This document shows positions 45,152 through 55,543 of a stretch of 64,000 bases of DNA, one piece after another. Position 1 is the first letter of the stretch; each line of letters begins with the position of its first letter. Source of the DNA: Volutella citrinella (lineage: Eukaryota; Ascomycota; Sordariomycetes; Hypocreales; Nectriaceae); NCBI GenBank assembly GCA_034401135.1, contig JAWZSP010000002.1, forward strand, positions 4,836,001 to 4,900,000, written 5' to 3'. The notes under the pieces are model-generated. The model searched no databases. It was not told where the DNA came from and saw only the letters and a list, made by a program, of their open reading frames with translations. Position numbers and translations under genes: made by a program.

Positions 45152-47827
45152 GGTGGCAAGCAGAACCAAGGTTCAGCATAGAGGACCCAGGAGACATACA
45201 TACGCCTAGCTTGATAGGGCAATTCAAACCACCAGTCGCCTCATCTGTCAAAATTTCACAATTCGTAGTATCACAATTATGTTCCCTCGTAGAGGGCTTG
45301 ACCATGTTATAGTCGCCGCTCTTGACCGCGCGGTTGAGAAGAGAGCCCCTCTCGTCGCAAAAATTGAGATCAAAGCTGGTGTCGGCCTCGCACCAGTGAG
45401 CAAGGACTCGCGTCAACCCAAGATAACATACTCCAGAAAGTGGTGAAGAATGGGGCCTCAAGTCTCGAATCTTGCTGCTGCCCGCCCTGTCTGCCCATAT
45501 GCGGTATGAGTGGCTGCTGGAGCTATTTGAACCTAGAAAGCGATTGACACGTTGATCCAGCGCCGGCGTTCCACAAGCCCCAGCTCTGTTCATGTGCTGG
45601 TTGACATGCCACGCCCACCACAATGCAACATATCCATCAATATCTTCAATGTGACCCCAGCGCTTGCTCGAAGTGACTCGGCCACTACACATGGCCTCGA
45701 GATACTTCATGACAAGCATGGCTGTGTTGTATTGGGGTTCAAGGTCCTCTTCTAGGTGCTTCTGAATGTACTCCGCGGCTGACAAGTGGCAAAATCGCCA
45801 TTGCTCGAGTTCCGGGTCCAAGACAAGCAGATTCGAGCAAATTGCGTGGATGAAGTTCTCCGTGGGCCTCTCTTTGACGTCGAACCACTTGTCATTGTCT
45901 CGAGAGTCGATCATCATGGCAGTCGACAGCCCTCGTGTTGCTGGAGCCCACCGTGCACACAGAACCCACCGAATAGCACGCTCGGCTAACCGCCTCTCGG
46001 TGTCGTCCTGGTCACGGATCTTACCCCATATCTGAGCATATGCTTCGTCTAGGGTTTTTGGGAGTCGCCCGAGGCAGCCCAAGATGGTATCTTCGTTCCA
46101 GCCTCGCAGGTCCCTCAGCTGCTGGACCTGGAGAGCTGCCCATTGGAACATGCCCCCACTCATGTCGTTAAGCGTTGAAGTTATCTTGTCCTGCAACCCA
46201 GTTGGGAGGTCGTTCCAACGCTCATCGCTGGCGAGCTCTTCCTGCACATACTTCCTGATGTCGCCTTCATTATCCGTGGCCTGGATTTGAATCACTGGCT
46301 GGTTCTTGAAAAATCTGACAATATCATCGTCCATTCGACTTGAGATGAAGATCTTGACTTTTCGGCCAGTGTGTTCTTCCCTGAGCTCTCTAAGACACTC
46401 CATCATTCCCCTTCGGCTTGCGCGGTCGCACTCGTCCAGGGCGTCAATGACGATGGTGGTACATTCGTATGAGACAATGACCTTGTGCAGTGTTTCCTTG
46501 CACATCTTGACATCCAAGGTGAGTGCCCTCTCATTGATATTCCTTGTGAGTGCCGCAATTTCTTTGTGAACATTGTCAGACGAGCCAAATGGCGACACTA
46601 GCTGCCGAACTAGACTTTGAAGTATAGTCTGCGGTTGATCACGCGTCCCATCTTGTTGGTTGCAGTAGAAGAATGCCAGCCCTGAGAGCGGCGGCGTAAC
46701 CTCTTTCAAATAGTCAATCACACGGGAAGTCAAAAATGTCTTTCCCGCACCAGCTAAGCCGTGTTAGTCCTGTGCTGTCTCACAGGTGGATGAAACTTAC
46801 GGTCTCCATAGAGAATAGTAAAGGCAGAGGACTTTTCACGGCACCATTGTTTGAACCCGTGGCTCGCTAAAATCCACTCACATGTGCCCGAGAGTCTCCT
46901 GTCGTGAACAAACTTATGATGGCCTTCGTATGGGATTGTCGAAATCTGTTGCAACATCCGGAGTCTATCCGCATACTCTTGTTTGATGAGAGATTGGGCA
47001 AGCTGGGCCCGAATCTCATCAAGAGCAGAAAACACTTCGGGCAATTGCTCCCGCAGCGCGTCGGATGCTTGAATAATGCACAAGCTGTCGCAGTTCTGTG
47101 CCTGCTCTTTGAGATGATTCCAACAGGCGTTCAGATCCTTCAACACCTGTTTGGACTTCTCAGGCTTAGCGATGGCGCTCAATGCTCTGCGGAATGGACT
47201 CTTGTGTAGCTGCGAGCAGCAGTTCCATAAACTTTTAAGTATGGAAGCGTATAGATCGACCAAGGCGGTTATCAATGCATCAAGGGGGTTTTTGCTGGAC
47301 GATTCTCGAATCGAGCTTTGGGTATAGATACGCTCAAAGACTCCGCCGTGATGGATCAACCGGGCGATGGTCTCGAATGTTTCTGCGATATGTTCCATCT
47401 GCTCACGCTCCGATACAAATCCCTGATACTCGCGTATTAGAATCAATTACAGCCTAGAAAGATCACTGTATGGTATCGAGCAAAGTATATCGCGTACCTG
47501 GAGGATGAACCGAAATGCCGCCCAAGGGAGCGCAGCGTGGACTGGTTCAAAGCTGACGGCCACATCACCGATCTGCTTGAACTTTTCGAGCCAGTCAATT
47601 ACATTAGAGAGCGGCTGACCGAGATTGACCTTGTGAGACCCAATTCTGACAGTCCATTGCTTCCCCTCGCAAATGGCCTTCTGCTCTCGTGCCAGGCTGA
47701 GGAGTTCGTCGACGCCTTGCGCGGGTGACAGTTCCCTGCGTGCGAGCAGAGCGCTGAGATCCGTTCTCTCATCAGAAGATAGCTTCTCTGCGGCAAGCTG
47801 CCAGTAATCTGTCCGTGTGTCGCTCAT
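45066..47827 (-). CDS. Surviving NACHT half of the NLR gene, 879 codons
   Basis: Three exons, 47827-47498, 47422-46801 and 46753-45066; the last includes about 230 bases of the insertion and ends at a stop inside it. The frame is intact. The N-terminal ~110 residues and a long helical region precede the NACHT domain. The Walker A LYGDPGAGKTFLTS forms only across the second intron; Walker B is TTIVIDALDECDR, followed by VKIFISSRMDDDI. A winged-helix-like region with LPKTLDEAYAQIW and FCHLSAAEYIQKHL follows, as in fungal NACHT-ankyrin/WD proteins. If expressed, it would give a receptor core without its ligand-sensing ankyrin array. Whether it is expressed cannot be told. Confidence 0.75.
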
Positions 47828-48312
47828 TGAGGCTCTCCGCACAGCTAGGCAGCGGTGCGGTGCATTGCGTGATTATCGGGTAGCCGCCAGAGATTTGTGC
47901 AGATGAGGTCAGCTGGGTTTTCAGCTGAAAAAGTACAATGCTACCTAATTAATACATTTAATGCACAACCAACATCCTGGCCAGAAGCGCAGCCAATGAG
48001 CCACCCATGCAGGCATGTCCAACAACTACCCCGCCCAGCTGCTTACTGCTCAGGAAAAGGCTGTGATGGAACATAATTCGACAAGCCCTTGCAACACACA
48101 GCCTTGTATATACGCAATAAAAGCCACAGAAAATTTCACAGTAGATGTCATGGAAGATAATCGACAACCAGTGTTAGTCTAGTATAAGTCACAAGTAGCA
48201 TTTGACAGATGCAGCAACTTGGGGCGGGAAAAGGCTGTACAAGGATCAGGTGCATGTCACTGCGCGCGGGAAAGAAGTTGTGCCAAAAATAATGAGTAAA
48301 GCACATAAATAA
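47828..48312. other. Intergenic, carries repeat copy 2
   Basis: 5' flank of the NLR gene and 3' flank of the secreted-protein gene. About a third of it is the dispersed repeat listed at 48061-48215. No gene recognised. Confidence 0.5.
48061..48215. repeat. Dispersed direct repeat, copy 2
   Basis: Same orientation as copy 1 at 44361-44517. It lies 234-388 bases upstream of the NLR start. The two copies therefore flank the NACHT half of the NLR gene. Confidence 0.75.
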
Positions 48313-50449
48313 CTAGACACCAGCGTCAATCTTGTACCTCAGACATCCATAGTCCAAAGATCCTCCCATACCATCATTGTTGCCTACAAACTCAGGATTA
48401 GCTTGATTCCGCCAAAGAAATCAGCACTTGGGATATACTCACACTGTCGCCAGGCATGATACATGGCCGTACATCCATATCCCGCCGACTGTGTCTTGAC
48501 AAGTTTGCAGCCCTTGATCCAGGAAATCTTAAACCGGAAATTCACGCCATGCGCTGTTCTGGTGCCGTGGTAATCTTTGCTGTCCTTATTCCACACAACG
48601 ACCTTGTCATTGTCCAGGTCATATTTGCAAAAGTAGTGGTAAGCAGTGGAAACGCTAACTTCCGTGACATCCTTTTTTCTATCAAAGTCGGTCTTCTTGT
48701 TGCACTGCTTGTTCGTTTCTGGGAAATGCCGCTGTTTCTCGTCGTCGGATTCCTCGTTGTCGTCCCCTTCGTTGGGGTCGGGCTTCTTTGGGGCCGCGGT
48801 CGTGTCAGGGCAGACTGTTGTTTGCTTGCCGTCGATCTTGGTGACAATCTCTTTGTGCATCGCGTCATCGTTGCATGTGCAGCGCGGTTTTGTACCTTGG
48901 CTGTTGTTTTGTCAGTCAGCTCCGTTACCTTATCCCACATTGATGCGCTTTACTCACCTCTTTTCCAGTCTGCACGAAGTTATCTTGGTCTGCTTCGGCT
49001 TTTTGGTGATGCTGATAGTCTTGGTCGGCATGGTCGTGTATTTGCATGCCTGGTCGCCGTTTCCTGACATTGTAGCATAGTTGCCAGCCGTCTTTCCCTT
49101 GTCCCCAATGCTCGAGCAATGACAAAAAGCAGATGGCTGAGCAATTGGTTTTCCATCAAAGCCGTTGCCGTATGTGTTACGGAAACACTGGGGAGGGAGA
49201 ACCTTTGGCGCCTTGGCTTGAAGCTCCTGCAAGATCTTCTGTTGGTCATCGGACCAACCCTTGTCAAAGACGCCATGGATCTCCTTCTGGACCCATTCCA
49301 CGCATTGACAGCCTTTGTTCTTGCCCTGTGCATCGAATGTCAGACAAACGGAGGATAACTTAGGGAAGATGTAGGAGGCTTACCTCTGCAGTACAAATCT
49401 TCTTGACCCCCTTACAATCTTTGTCTTTACAGGCTGGCTTTAGGGATATTAGCAAGTGAAGAAAGGTGGCGGACTGTTTACAGTCAGGAGGATACGCACC
49501 GAGTTCTCGTCAGCAGTTTTCTTTGGGTCGCATGTCGCGGTCGTTTTCGATGGCTTTGACGGTTTCGTGTTCTTTGGCTTATCGTCATTCTGGTCTTTGG
49601 GATGCCCAAATAGACCGCCGGGAAACTTGATTTTATGAGGCGTGTCGACCATGACACCTGCAGTGGTAACCGCGGCGACATAGGAAGCTCCGATGAGCAA
49701 AAACTTCTTCTTCTGAGCCTGCGTCTTGCAGAGCTGCCAGGCAGCCCTCAATACTGCGGGGGCGTCCTTTGCCAGTTGGGAGGGCAATGATTCCATTTCC
49801 TCGGCGGAGAGGAGTCTGAGCGTTTGATCGTTCTGGGAAGCCCTCTGGATGGCGTTGATTATGCAGCTAGAGCCTATGAAAGCGGTCAATCCATCTGCTC
49901 TGTCACTTTCGCCATATGCCGTGGGGAGAGTCTGAACTTACCATCACGTTTAGCAGCTTTGCTACAAGACGCGGCAGCTTCCTTGACGATCTTGTTCAGC
50001 TCGTCTTGGACCTTGTCGGAAAGCAAGACAGTCACGTCACCGGCTTCCACTCCGTCGGCGGCCGCGGTGGCAGTGGCAACGGCGATCTTTGATTTGATTA
50101 CTGTTGTCGTCTTCACATTCTTGACGGTAGTTGTGCGTGTGACTTCGGTCAAGTACTCTTTGTTCACGCCAATCCACTAACAAGAAATATATTAGCCTTT
50201 GCTTGCAAAACAAGGGGATGGTATGTGAATGATTGGGCTCCATGAACGACGAACCTTTGTGGTCTTGCCCTCCTTCGTGAGGTACTTTGTGTCCACCCCG
50301 ATGGGGGCAACATAGTCACTGTGAATCTCAATATGCTCAACCTTACGCTTCTCCAACGAGCCAGGAGCAGCGGTGATTTCCGGCTGCTGCTGAGCGCATG
50401 CCGAACCAAACAGGAGGGCGCAAAGAAGGAATGTCGTGTGCCGGTACAT
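48313..50449 (-). CDS. Secreted cysteine-rich protein of unknown function, 584 aa
   Basis: Seven exons: 50449-50255, 50176-49942, 49873-49500, 49437-49384, 49325-48958, 48900-48443 and 48383-48313. All phases agree. A signal peptide (TTFLLCALLFGSACAQ) is followed by a short propeptide ending at LEKR. The next region contains a Thr/Val-rich repeat-like stretch (TTTVKNVKTTTVIKSK), then a helical segment with KEAAASC and SSCIINAIQ. A Lys/Pro/Ser-rich linker precedes three cysteine-dense blocks: ACKDKDCKG..ICTAEG, KGCQCVEW..CFRNTYG..FCHCSSIG, and PRCTCNDDAM. After an acidic linker comes a final domain with YHYFCKYDLD, GYGCTAMYHAWRQC and YGCLRYK. No enzyme motif is visible. The large modular size is unusual for an effector. 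It is divergent from a secreted metalloprotease. Confidence 0.78.
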
Positions 50450-51399
50450 GGCTAGGAAAGCTGGCGCTGGCAGTGACGTGCGGGTTTAATCACAATGAAT
50501 GAGTCTGAGTCTGTCTGGTATGAAAGACAACATTGGGGCCTTATATGGCCCATGACAGCTTTCTATCTTGGTCGCCATGGCATGGATGAGGGCCAAAAAG
50601 GATCGCGCGATGAGCTCAAAGTTGCGGCAATGCACGCGAAAGAGCAGCTCGTCGGTTGAGACCAGCGGGATGGAATTAACTCCGTTGCTCCTCCGTGTTT
50701 GCCGCGGGGCCATGGACGAAAATCGCGGGAGAGGCCGTGCTCAATCAGCCGACTCATGCTTGGTGCTGGTTTGGCGACTGTTGGTGGATTCCTGCAACTG
50801 AATCCTTTGCTGTGCCGTAGTGGCCATGCCCGCCAACTGGCACCACCATGAAACATGATCCGATAGCCAATTGACCAATTGTGGATGCAGTCTCCGTCAA
50901 GGGACCCCTACAGTTCAATCGACCAGTACTATGCTATGAAACATTCCAATAGGCCATTATCTGCAGCCCCAGCCCTCAGCCTCACGCATTCAGGATGAAG
51001 GCTGCTCGACCGTGTGATTCCCCAGAATTGAAGGGGCATCAGCAGGATCAACTCGCATTCCCCGCCTATCCGTTGGACTAATCTCCGATCCGGGTCCAGC
51101 GCGGACCATAGTTTATCGGTTGGCAGCGTGATAGCGCCGATTTGACATGATGTGATGGCGGCAGGAATCACAAATCCTCGCTGTCAAGACGAAACCAATC
51201 CAGACTAAGCCACTGCGCAGCCTCGTATCTATCAATAGGCCAATGTCCAAATGGCGTCTCGGGATCACATTTGATAGACTGTTGATGAGTAGCATTCTAT
51301 ATGTATAGTAGCACGTTCTGCTGCTCTGTTCGTTGACTTCATCGTTATCCAACTGCGTACTAAGATTTGGCGCTCGTCTCATTAGTGTACTCCTGAAGC
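50450..51399. promoter_or_regulatory. Divergent promoter of two secreted-protein genes
   Basis: A 950-base shared region. A CCATATAAGG element on the minus strand near 50541-50550, about 95 bases before the ATG at 50449, may serve as a TATA box. Nothing else recognised. Confidence 0.45.
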
Positions 51400-52891
51400 A
51401 TGTTCTTTTTCAGCTTCTTCAAGCTGCAGCTTGCGGCACCGCTGCTGTTACTCTGGCTCTTTTGCGCCCAACAATGTCACGCTGCCTATTTTATCCAAGA
51501 CGACTGGTAAGTTATCTCTGGTGATCCAAGACCACATTCAAAACGGCCATCTAACCAAGTAACAGTAAGCTACTCGACCACTCCCCATAGTATCACTAGT
51601 AGTCGGGCATTCTAACCATAATAGGCACCAAACTCCAACGCCAGTTTATAGAGCAGGCAATGACTAACGCTGGGACGCTGGCACGTCTCGGTATCTCCTA
51701 CACGAGCCAAGGCCAGAGTGCCAAAGGAGATCAATTGTACAAGTGGATGTTTGACTCAAAGCCTCGAACAGTGGTGAAAAGTAAGTTACTTGCGTTGTCT
51801 TCGCCACATTACATCGTCTTACTCACTGCCATCACACAGTGAGCCTACAAGGCGTGGCGGATAACACGGAGCCTGGGAGCGGCGAGCCCCAAGGAGGCGC
51901 AACGGCCGATGTTGTAGGTCTCTAAATTAATCAAGTGTGAAGCATAGTGCTCTATCAACTTCGGTGCTAACGAAGCCCTGTCAGCTACTCCATTGCTCGT
52001 CTAAGCGTCTTAGGACCGGCAAGCTTGCGCGTATATTCGATACAAGTAAGAAAAAAATGCCCTGCTTGATTTCAGCTACCCAAGACGTTCTTCCCTTGCT
52101 AATGAGCGTGCAATGTCGCCTTCAGAGCTCAGAGAGTTCATCTCAAACAAATGGGACTGCACCACGGGTGCCAATGCCTTCACAGCCGTACCAACCGACA
52201 AGACCAAGCCAGACATTATCCAGTTCTGCCCTTGGTTCCTCGACTACGGAATGAACCAAAAAGCCCAGTTCCAGGGCCAGTTCAAGAAAAGTCTCTTTGC
52301 TTCAATGATTGAAAGGTTCAAGCTTGATGAACGTGTCACCAAGTGGAAGTATACTCCAATCGATTTGTTCCAACTGTTTGACAAGGTTGTGGTCCATGAG
52401 GTAAGAAGCCAGTCTAGTACCGAGTTACTACGCAGCTAACAGATCACCAAAGCTTACGCATACCCGACGGGGTGGCTCGAAGGATGATGTTCCGCCGGAC
52501 CCTTATGGTATACCCTCATCTGATCTTGATCAATTTTTACAGGACCTTGGCTAATCTCATTCCAAGGCTGGAAGAACTGTCGCAAGCTATCTGCGGTGGC
52601 GGATATTTCAAAGTCATCGGTCAATAATGCTGGTGAGTGTACTTGTTCGCTCTGATGTGCACTATGAAAAGCTGACACGTTGTAGACTGCCTCGCTTTGT
52701 TCGCTTCCATTTCTGGAATTATTTCAGGAGGAGCTGGCATGGTGCGTGAGGATGGTACCATTGATCACGGAGACACGCAGCAGGGGAAAAGGAATGTGTG
52801 GTTAGAGGGCACAATCCCTAGGACTGTCAAGAGACAGACCGAGCGGTTTAACGCCGTGAAGCTCAAGGGACGACCGGTGTTGCGGAATTGA
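51400..52891 (+). CDS. Secreted HELTH zinc metalloprotease-like protein, 349 aa
   Basis: Nine exons: 51400-51506, 51560-51564, 51625-51780, 51840-51913, 52014-52045, 52076-52400, 52453-52507, 52543-52632 and 52686-52891. The signal peptide has a long Leu-rich core (LAAPLLLLWLFCAQQCHA). The mature start FIQDDC matches the D-x-x-C opening of fungal secreted zincins. A 5-base microexon (51560-51564) is needed to keep frame and yields DDCNSTKLQRQF. HELTH at residues 232-236 forms only when the acceptor at 52452, not the nearer CAG at 52441, is used. TRRGGSKDDVPPDPYG follows, with Asp candidates for the third zinc ligand. It is probably an extracellular protease. The microexon is the least certain point. 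Confidence 0.75.
51560..51564 (+). other. Predicted 5-base microexon
   Basis: TAACA between a CCAAG acceptor and a GTAAGC donor. The flanking introns are 53 and 60 bases. Without it exon 1 (phase 2) and the next exon (which needs phase 1) cannot be joined in frame with any other visible GT-AG pair. The branch-site word CTAAC lies very close to this acceptor, a weakness of the model. Confidence 0.5.
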
Positions 52892-53040
52892 TTGCGAAAG
52901 CTTGAAGGCTACAGTTATATCGGGAGGTGTGTTGTATCAAGGCATTAAGGGTAGGGCAATTGTACTAGATTCATTCATCCGATCCTATTTCAACTATCCT
53001 CACATCCATTTGAAGCTTGGTCAGATCCATACAATTTCTT

Positions 53041-53902
53041 TTACTCATCCTGATCGATAACTGGCCGGCGAACTATGATACATGGCAGTGTCTCCTCCTC
53101 GGTTGATGCAGCAGCAGGGAACGGCAGGACAAGTTCAAAGTGTGAAGGACGGTTTATCTTCTTGACGGTATCCCACATGGCCCACTCGACTTTTGTAAAC
53201 TCTTCGGGTGGATAGAACCACTTTGAAACCACCAGCTCAATCCGTAGCCATTCAAGGCCTTGCATGGATGCGAGGGCATCGAATACTTGTAGCCACACAA
53301 CCTCGTCCGTAAGGGGGCCCCGGTGCGTTCTCCGCGGGTTTTTGGTGTAATCGTTGTGAAGATAAAGCGGGTGATAAAGCTCCCAATTGAGATTGATTCG
53401 GCGAATTTGCGCGAAGTGAGGGATTCGTTTGGACATGATGGAGATGGCTTCCGGGGAATAGGAGAAGTCGAAGAACGTGTCTCGATATAGCGCAGAGATG
53501 CACTCAAAGTAGCTGAAAGACAATCAGAAATATTGAAATAACACACCGGACGCACACTTACATCTTCTTGCACGTCAAAAGCAGCGATATATGGTTGTAA
53601 GGGACACCCGGCCGACTGCAAACGCCATGTGAGCCGTATGTAAATTCGTCGTCTGTGTTCCACTGCAAGCATTCCCTCGCGCTAAGCTTCTGGGAAGATT
53701 CGTCCACAAGGTAAACGTGAGCCGCATGCGAACAAAAGTACGTCTCCCAGATGAGGCGGCGTAGCTCGGGCGGCAATCCACTGCAGAGAAGCGATGCATC
53801 CTGTTGTTTAGCCCGAAGAGGCGAGATAGGCTCAGGTGGGAGGAAGGGCACCAGCCTGCGAGCCTTACTGAGAAGGCGATGCGCACTCAGACTGGGTGCC
53901 AT
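53041..53902 (-). CDS. DUF7730/2EXR-like protein, 270 aa
   Basis: Two exons, 53902-53562 and 53512-53041, joined in phase 2 by a 49-base intron. The pattern LLCSGLPPELRRLIWETYF near residue 40, with later ISLLLTCKKIYFECISALYRDTFFDFS across the splice, is typical of the F-box-like family found in many copies in ascomycetes (annotated DUF7730 or 2EXR). The C-terminal half contains paired hydrophobic strands (WLRIELVVSKWFYPPEE). Molecular function of the family is unknown; it is presumably intracellular. Length is normal. It is convergent with the metalloprotease, about 150 bases away. Confidence 0.82.
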
Positions 53903-54299
53903 GGTTGCTGCTGACAAGATTTGAGGGCCTGGTTGTGTCGGGTGCAGTTTACAGGCGGCGACAGGTCCAATTTAACACCCCGACACCCGACACCCAGTCC
54001 ACTGTGGTTCAGTGGAGGATTGCGGCCCCAGCGCGTAGGGTTGCCAGGAGTGGGTGTGGTGTGAGTGGAGGTGGCGCAATAATCCATCCAACACCCGCAT
54101 CCATGATGATGTCCCTGTCATGCGGCGCAGCACAGCCAAGCCTCCTTGTTGGACCAGGACGAAACCAACAGCGCTGGGTTTGTCTAGGGTGCATCGGCAA
54201 TGTGCAGCGCGTGGCCTGCTCGGATAATTTCTATTTAGATACTAAGATGCCAGCAAGCTTGAGCCTCGAACATCCATAATCACGAGACCCTCTAATCCT
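53903..54299. other. Intergenic, no gene recognised
   Basis: About 400 bases between two minus-strand genes. The part at 53965-54120 has repeated CACCCxxACACCC-like words on one strand, but no array. Confidence 0.45.
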
Positions 54300-55195
54300 T
54301 TACAGTTTATGCCTCTTCTCGCCGCGGGCCATTTTGCGAAACTCCTCCTGTGGCACGCCTTTGACGAATCGCTCCAGGCCAGCAAACACCTCGGCCACAT
54401 TCTGCCGCTCAACCAGCCCCAGCTCTGGTTTCCGGATCAATCTTTTAATCTCGGCCAAGCTCTCGCCAATGAGATGCTCTCCCAACCGTTCATTGACTTC
54501 GTTCACGACCATTTCCCGAAACTTTTCATCCTCACCCTTGCCGGTTTCGAAAATAGCATTGACAAAGCCGCAGCGCTCTAGTTCCTGCGCCGTGATGCGC
54601 TTGCTCATGATGAGAGCCTCGTTGGCTTTGGCGACTCCAAGACGCTGAACCAGCGCGCGAGAGGAACCGCCCTCGGTGACCAGGCCAAGGGAGGAAAAGG
54701 GGGTGAGGAGAAATGCGTGGGGAGTGCAGTAGACGAAGTCGGCGTGGGCGACAATGGCAGCCGACAGGCCGACAGCCGGGCCGTTCAAGCCTACGACGAG
54801 AATCTTGGGATGCGTGGCAAATGCATGGGTTATGTTGAGGTTAAAGGCAACAAACGTCTGTAAATACTCCTTGTGAATGTCTATATTGCCGTCAGAGGGA
54901 GACGCACGCGGCATCCCCACATCGGCTCCTCTAGTACGGCACAACAGTTAATGAATGTACCACAGAGTGACCAAGCAGGCAAGATGAAGTCAACATACGC
55001 GGAAAAGTAGCGGCCCTTGCCGATGAGAACAGTCACGAATACTTCGTCGTGGGTTGCGACCTCGCGCAACTTCTGGGCAAGCTCATAGTACTGCATGCGA
55101 GACAACGCATTCAGCTTCTGCGGTTTGTCGATTGTGAGGATAGCGACACGGCCCCGGTACTCGAGGTCGATGACGGGTTCTGTACCATAGTCCAT
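54300..55195 (-). CDS. Enoyl-CoA hydratase/isomerase (crotonase fold), likely peroxisomal, 275 aa
   Basis: Two exons, 55195-54999 and 54930-54300, phase 2. The splice rebuilds the crotonase oxyanion segment GKGRYFSAGADVG. The second oxyanion region is LVVGLNGPAVGLSAAIVAHAD, and TPFSSLGLVTEGGSSRALVQRLG follows where Eci1-type delta3,delta2-enoyl-CoA isomerases carry their acidic residue (the Glu in TEGGSS). The protein ends KRHKL; the final HKL is a plausible PTS1 variant, so import into peroxisomes and a role in oxidation of unsaturated fatty acids is likely. An in-frame ATG at 55276 would add 27 residues but does not look like a transit peptide. It is divergent from the chimeric pseudogene. 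Confidence 0.86.
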
Positions 55196-55543
55196 CTTGG
55201 GCAACTTGTGGGACTGGGAGATTCTTGGACTGGAAATGCGATCGTCTTCGCTTCCCCGCGCTGTCCACGAATGCATATTTATCAGGCCGCCCGTATGGAC
55301 AAGCCGAGGATATGATAAGGTGGGGTGGTTCCGATCCAGCTCATCGCTAATGATTGGCTGCCCGGGGGTGCTCAATTACTACCCAAGCTTCCGAAATCCA
55401 ATCGCCGTGGGGTTTTCGGTCTACATGAATTTGCCGAGCACCCGGAGTCCCCGTCCTTAATATCACCACAACCTATGCATGTCGTCGGCCTGTTACCCCA
55501 TAGTACATTTTCGTCTTCATATTCGTCAGGTAAACAAGTACCC
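55196..55543. other. Divergent intergenic region
   Basis: About 350 bases between the crotonase start (minus) and the chimeric dehydrogenase locus (plus). No motif recognised. Confidence 0.5.

Larger units (their letters stand above)
44356..45310. mobile_element. 0.94 kb insertion in NLR gene with 14-base direct repeats
   Basis: The 14-base word CTTGACCATGTTAT occurs at 44356-44369 and again at 45297-45310, exactly where the NLR coding sequence is split. The 927 bases between are foreign to the NLR reading frame. The repeat looks like a target-site duplication, but no terminal inverted repeats or transposase were found, so the mechanism is open. Inside lie simple repeats, a broken forward frame, and a segment at 44361-44517 that is repeated at 48061-48215. 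Confidence 0.6.
42257..47827 (-). pseudogene. NLR-like gene (NACHT plus ankyrin repeats) broken by insertion and frameshifts
   Basis: Reading on the minus strand, an N-terminal helical region, a NACHT NTPase domain and a C-terminal ankyrin array form one ancestral gene, but it is interrupted. The NACHT half runs to NMVK at about 45297. The ankyrin half resumes with the same NMVK at 44356-44369 and continues FLLGKE and then VDPNLGEEKPLHWAC after a one-base frameshift near 44340. A second frameshift near 44143 separates ETPLHAA from SIVKYLLDHGSDA. A third falls in a run of seven C at 43618-43624 (LLAGG / ADINLV). About ten ankyrin units can be traced, then a low-complexity acidic Ser stretch and a C-terminal tail. 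Such NLRs act in fungal non-self recognition. As it stands the locus cannot encode the full protein. The frameshift in the C run could be a sequencing error; the others are harder to explain that way. Confidence 0.82.

Noticed and set aside
44370..45296. Terminal inverted repeats of a DNA transposon at the insertion ends
   Set aside because: The ends (CCCTCTACGAGGG side and GGAAGATAGTC side) do not pair with each other. Only the direct 14-base repeat is present.
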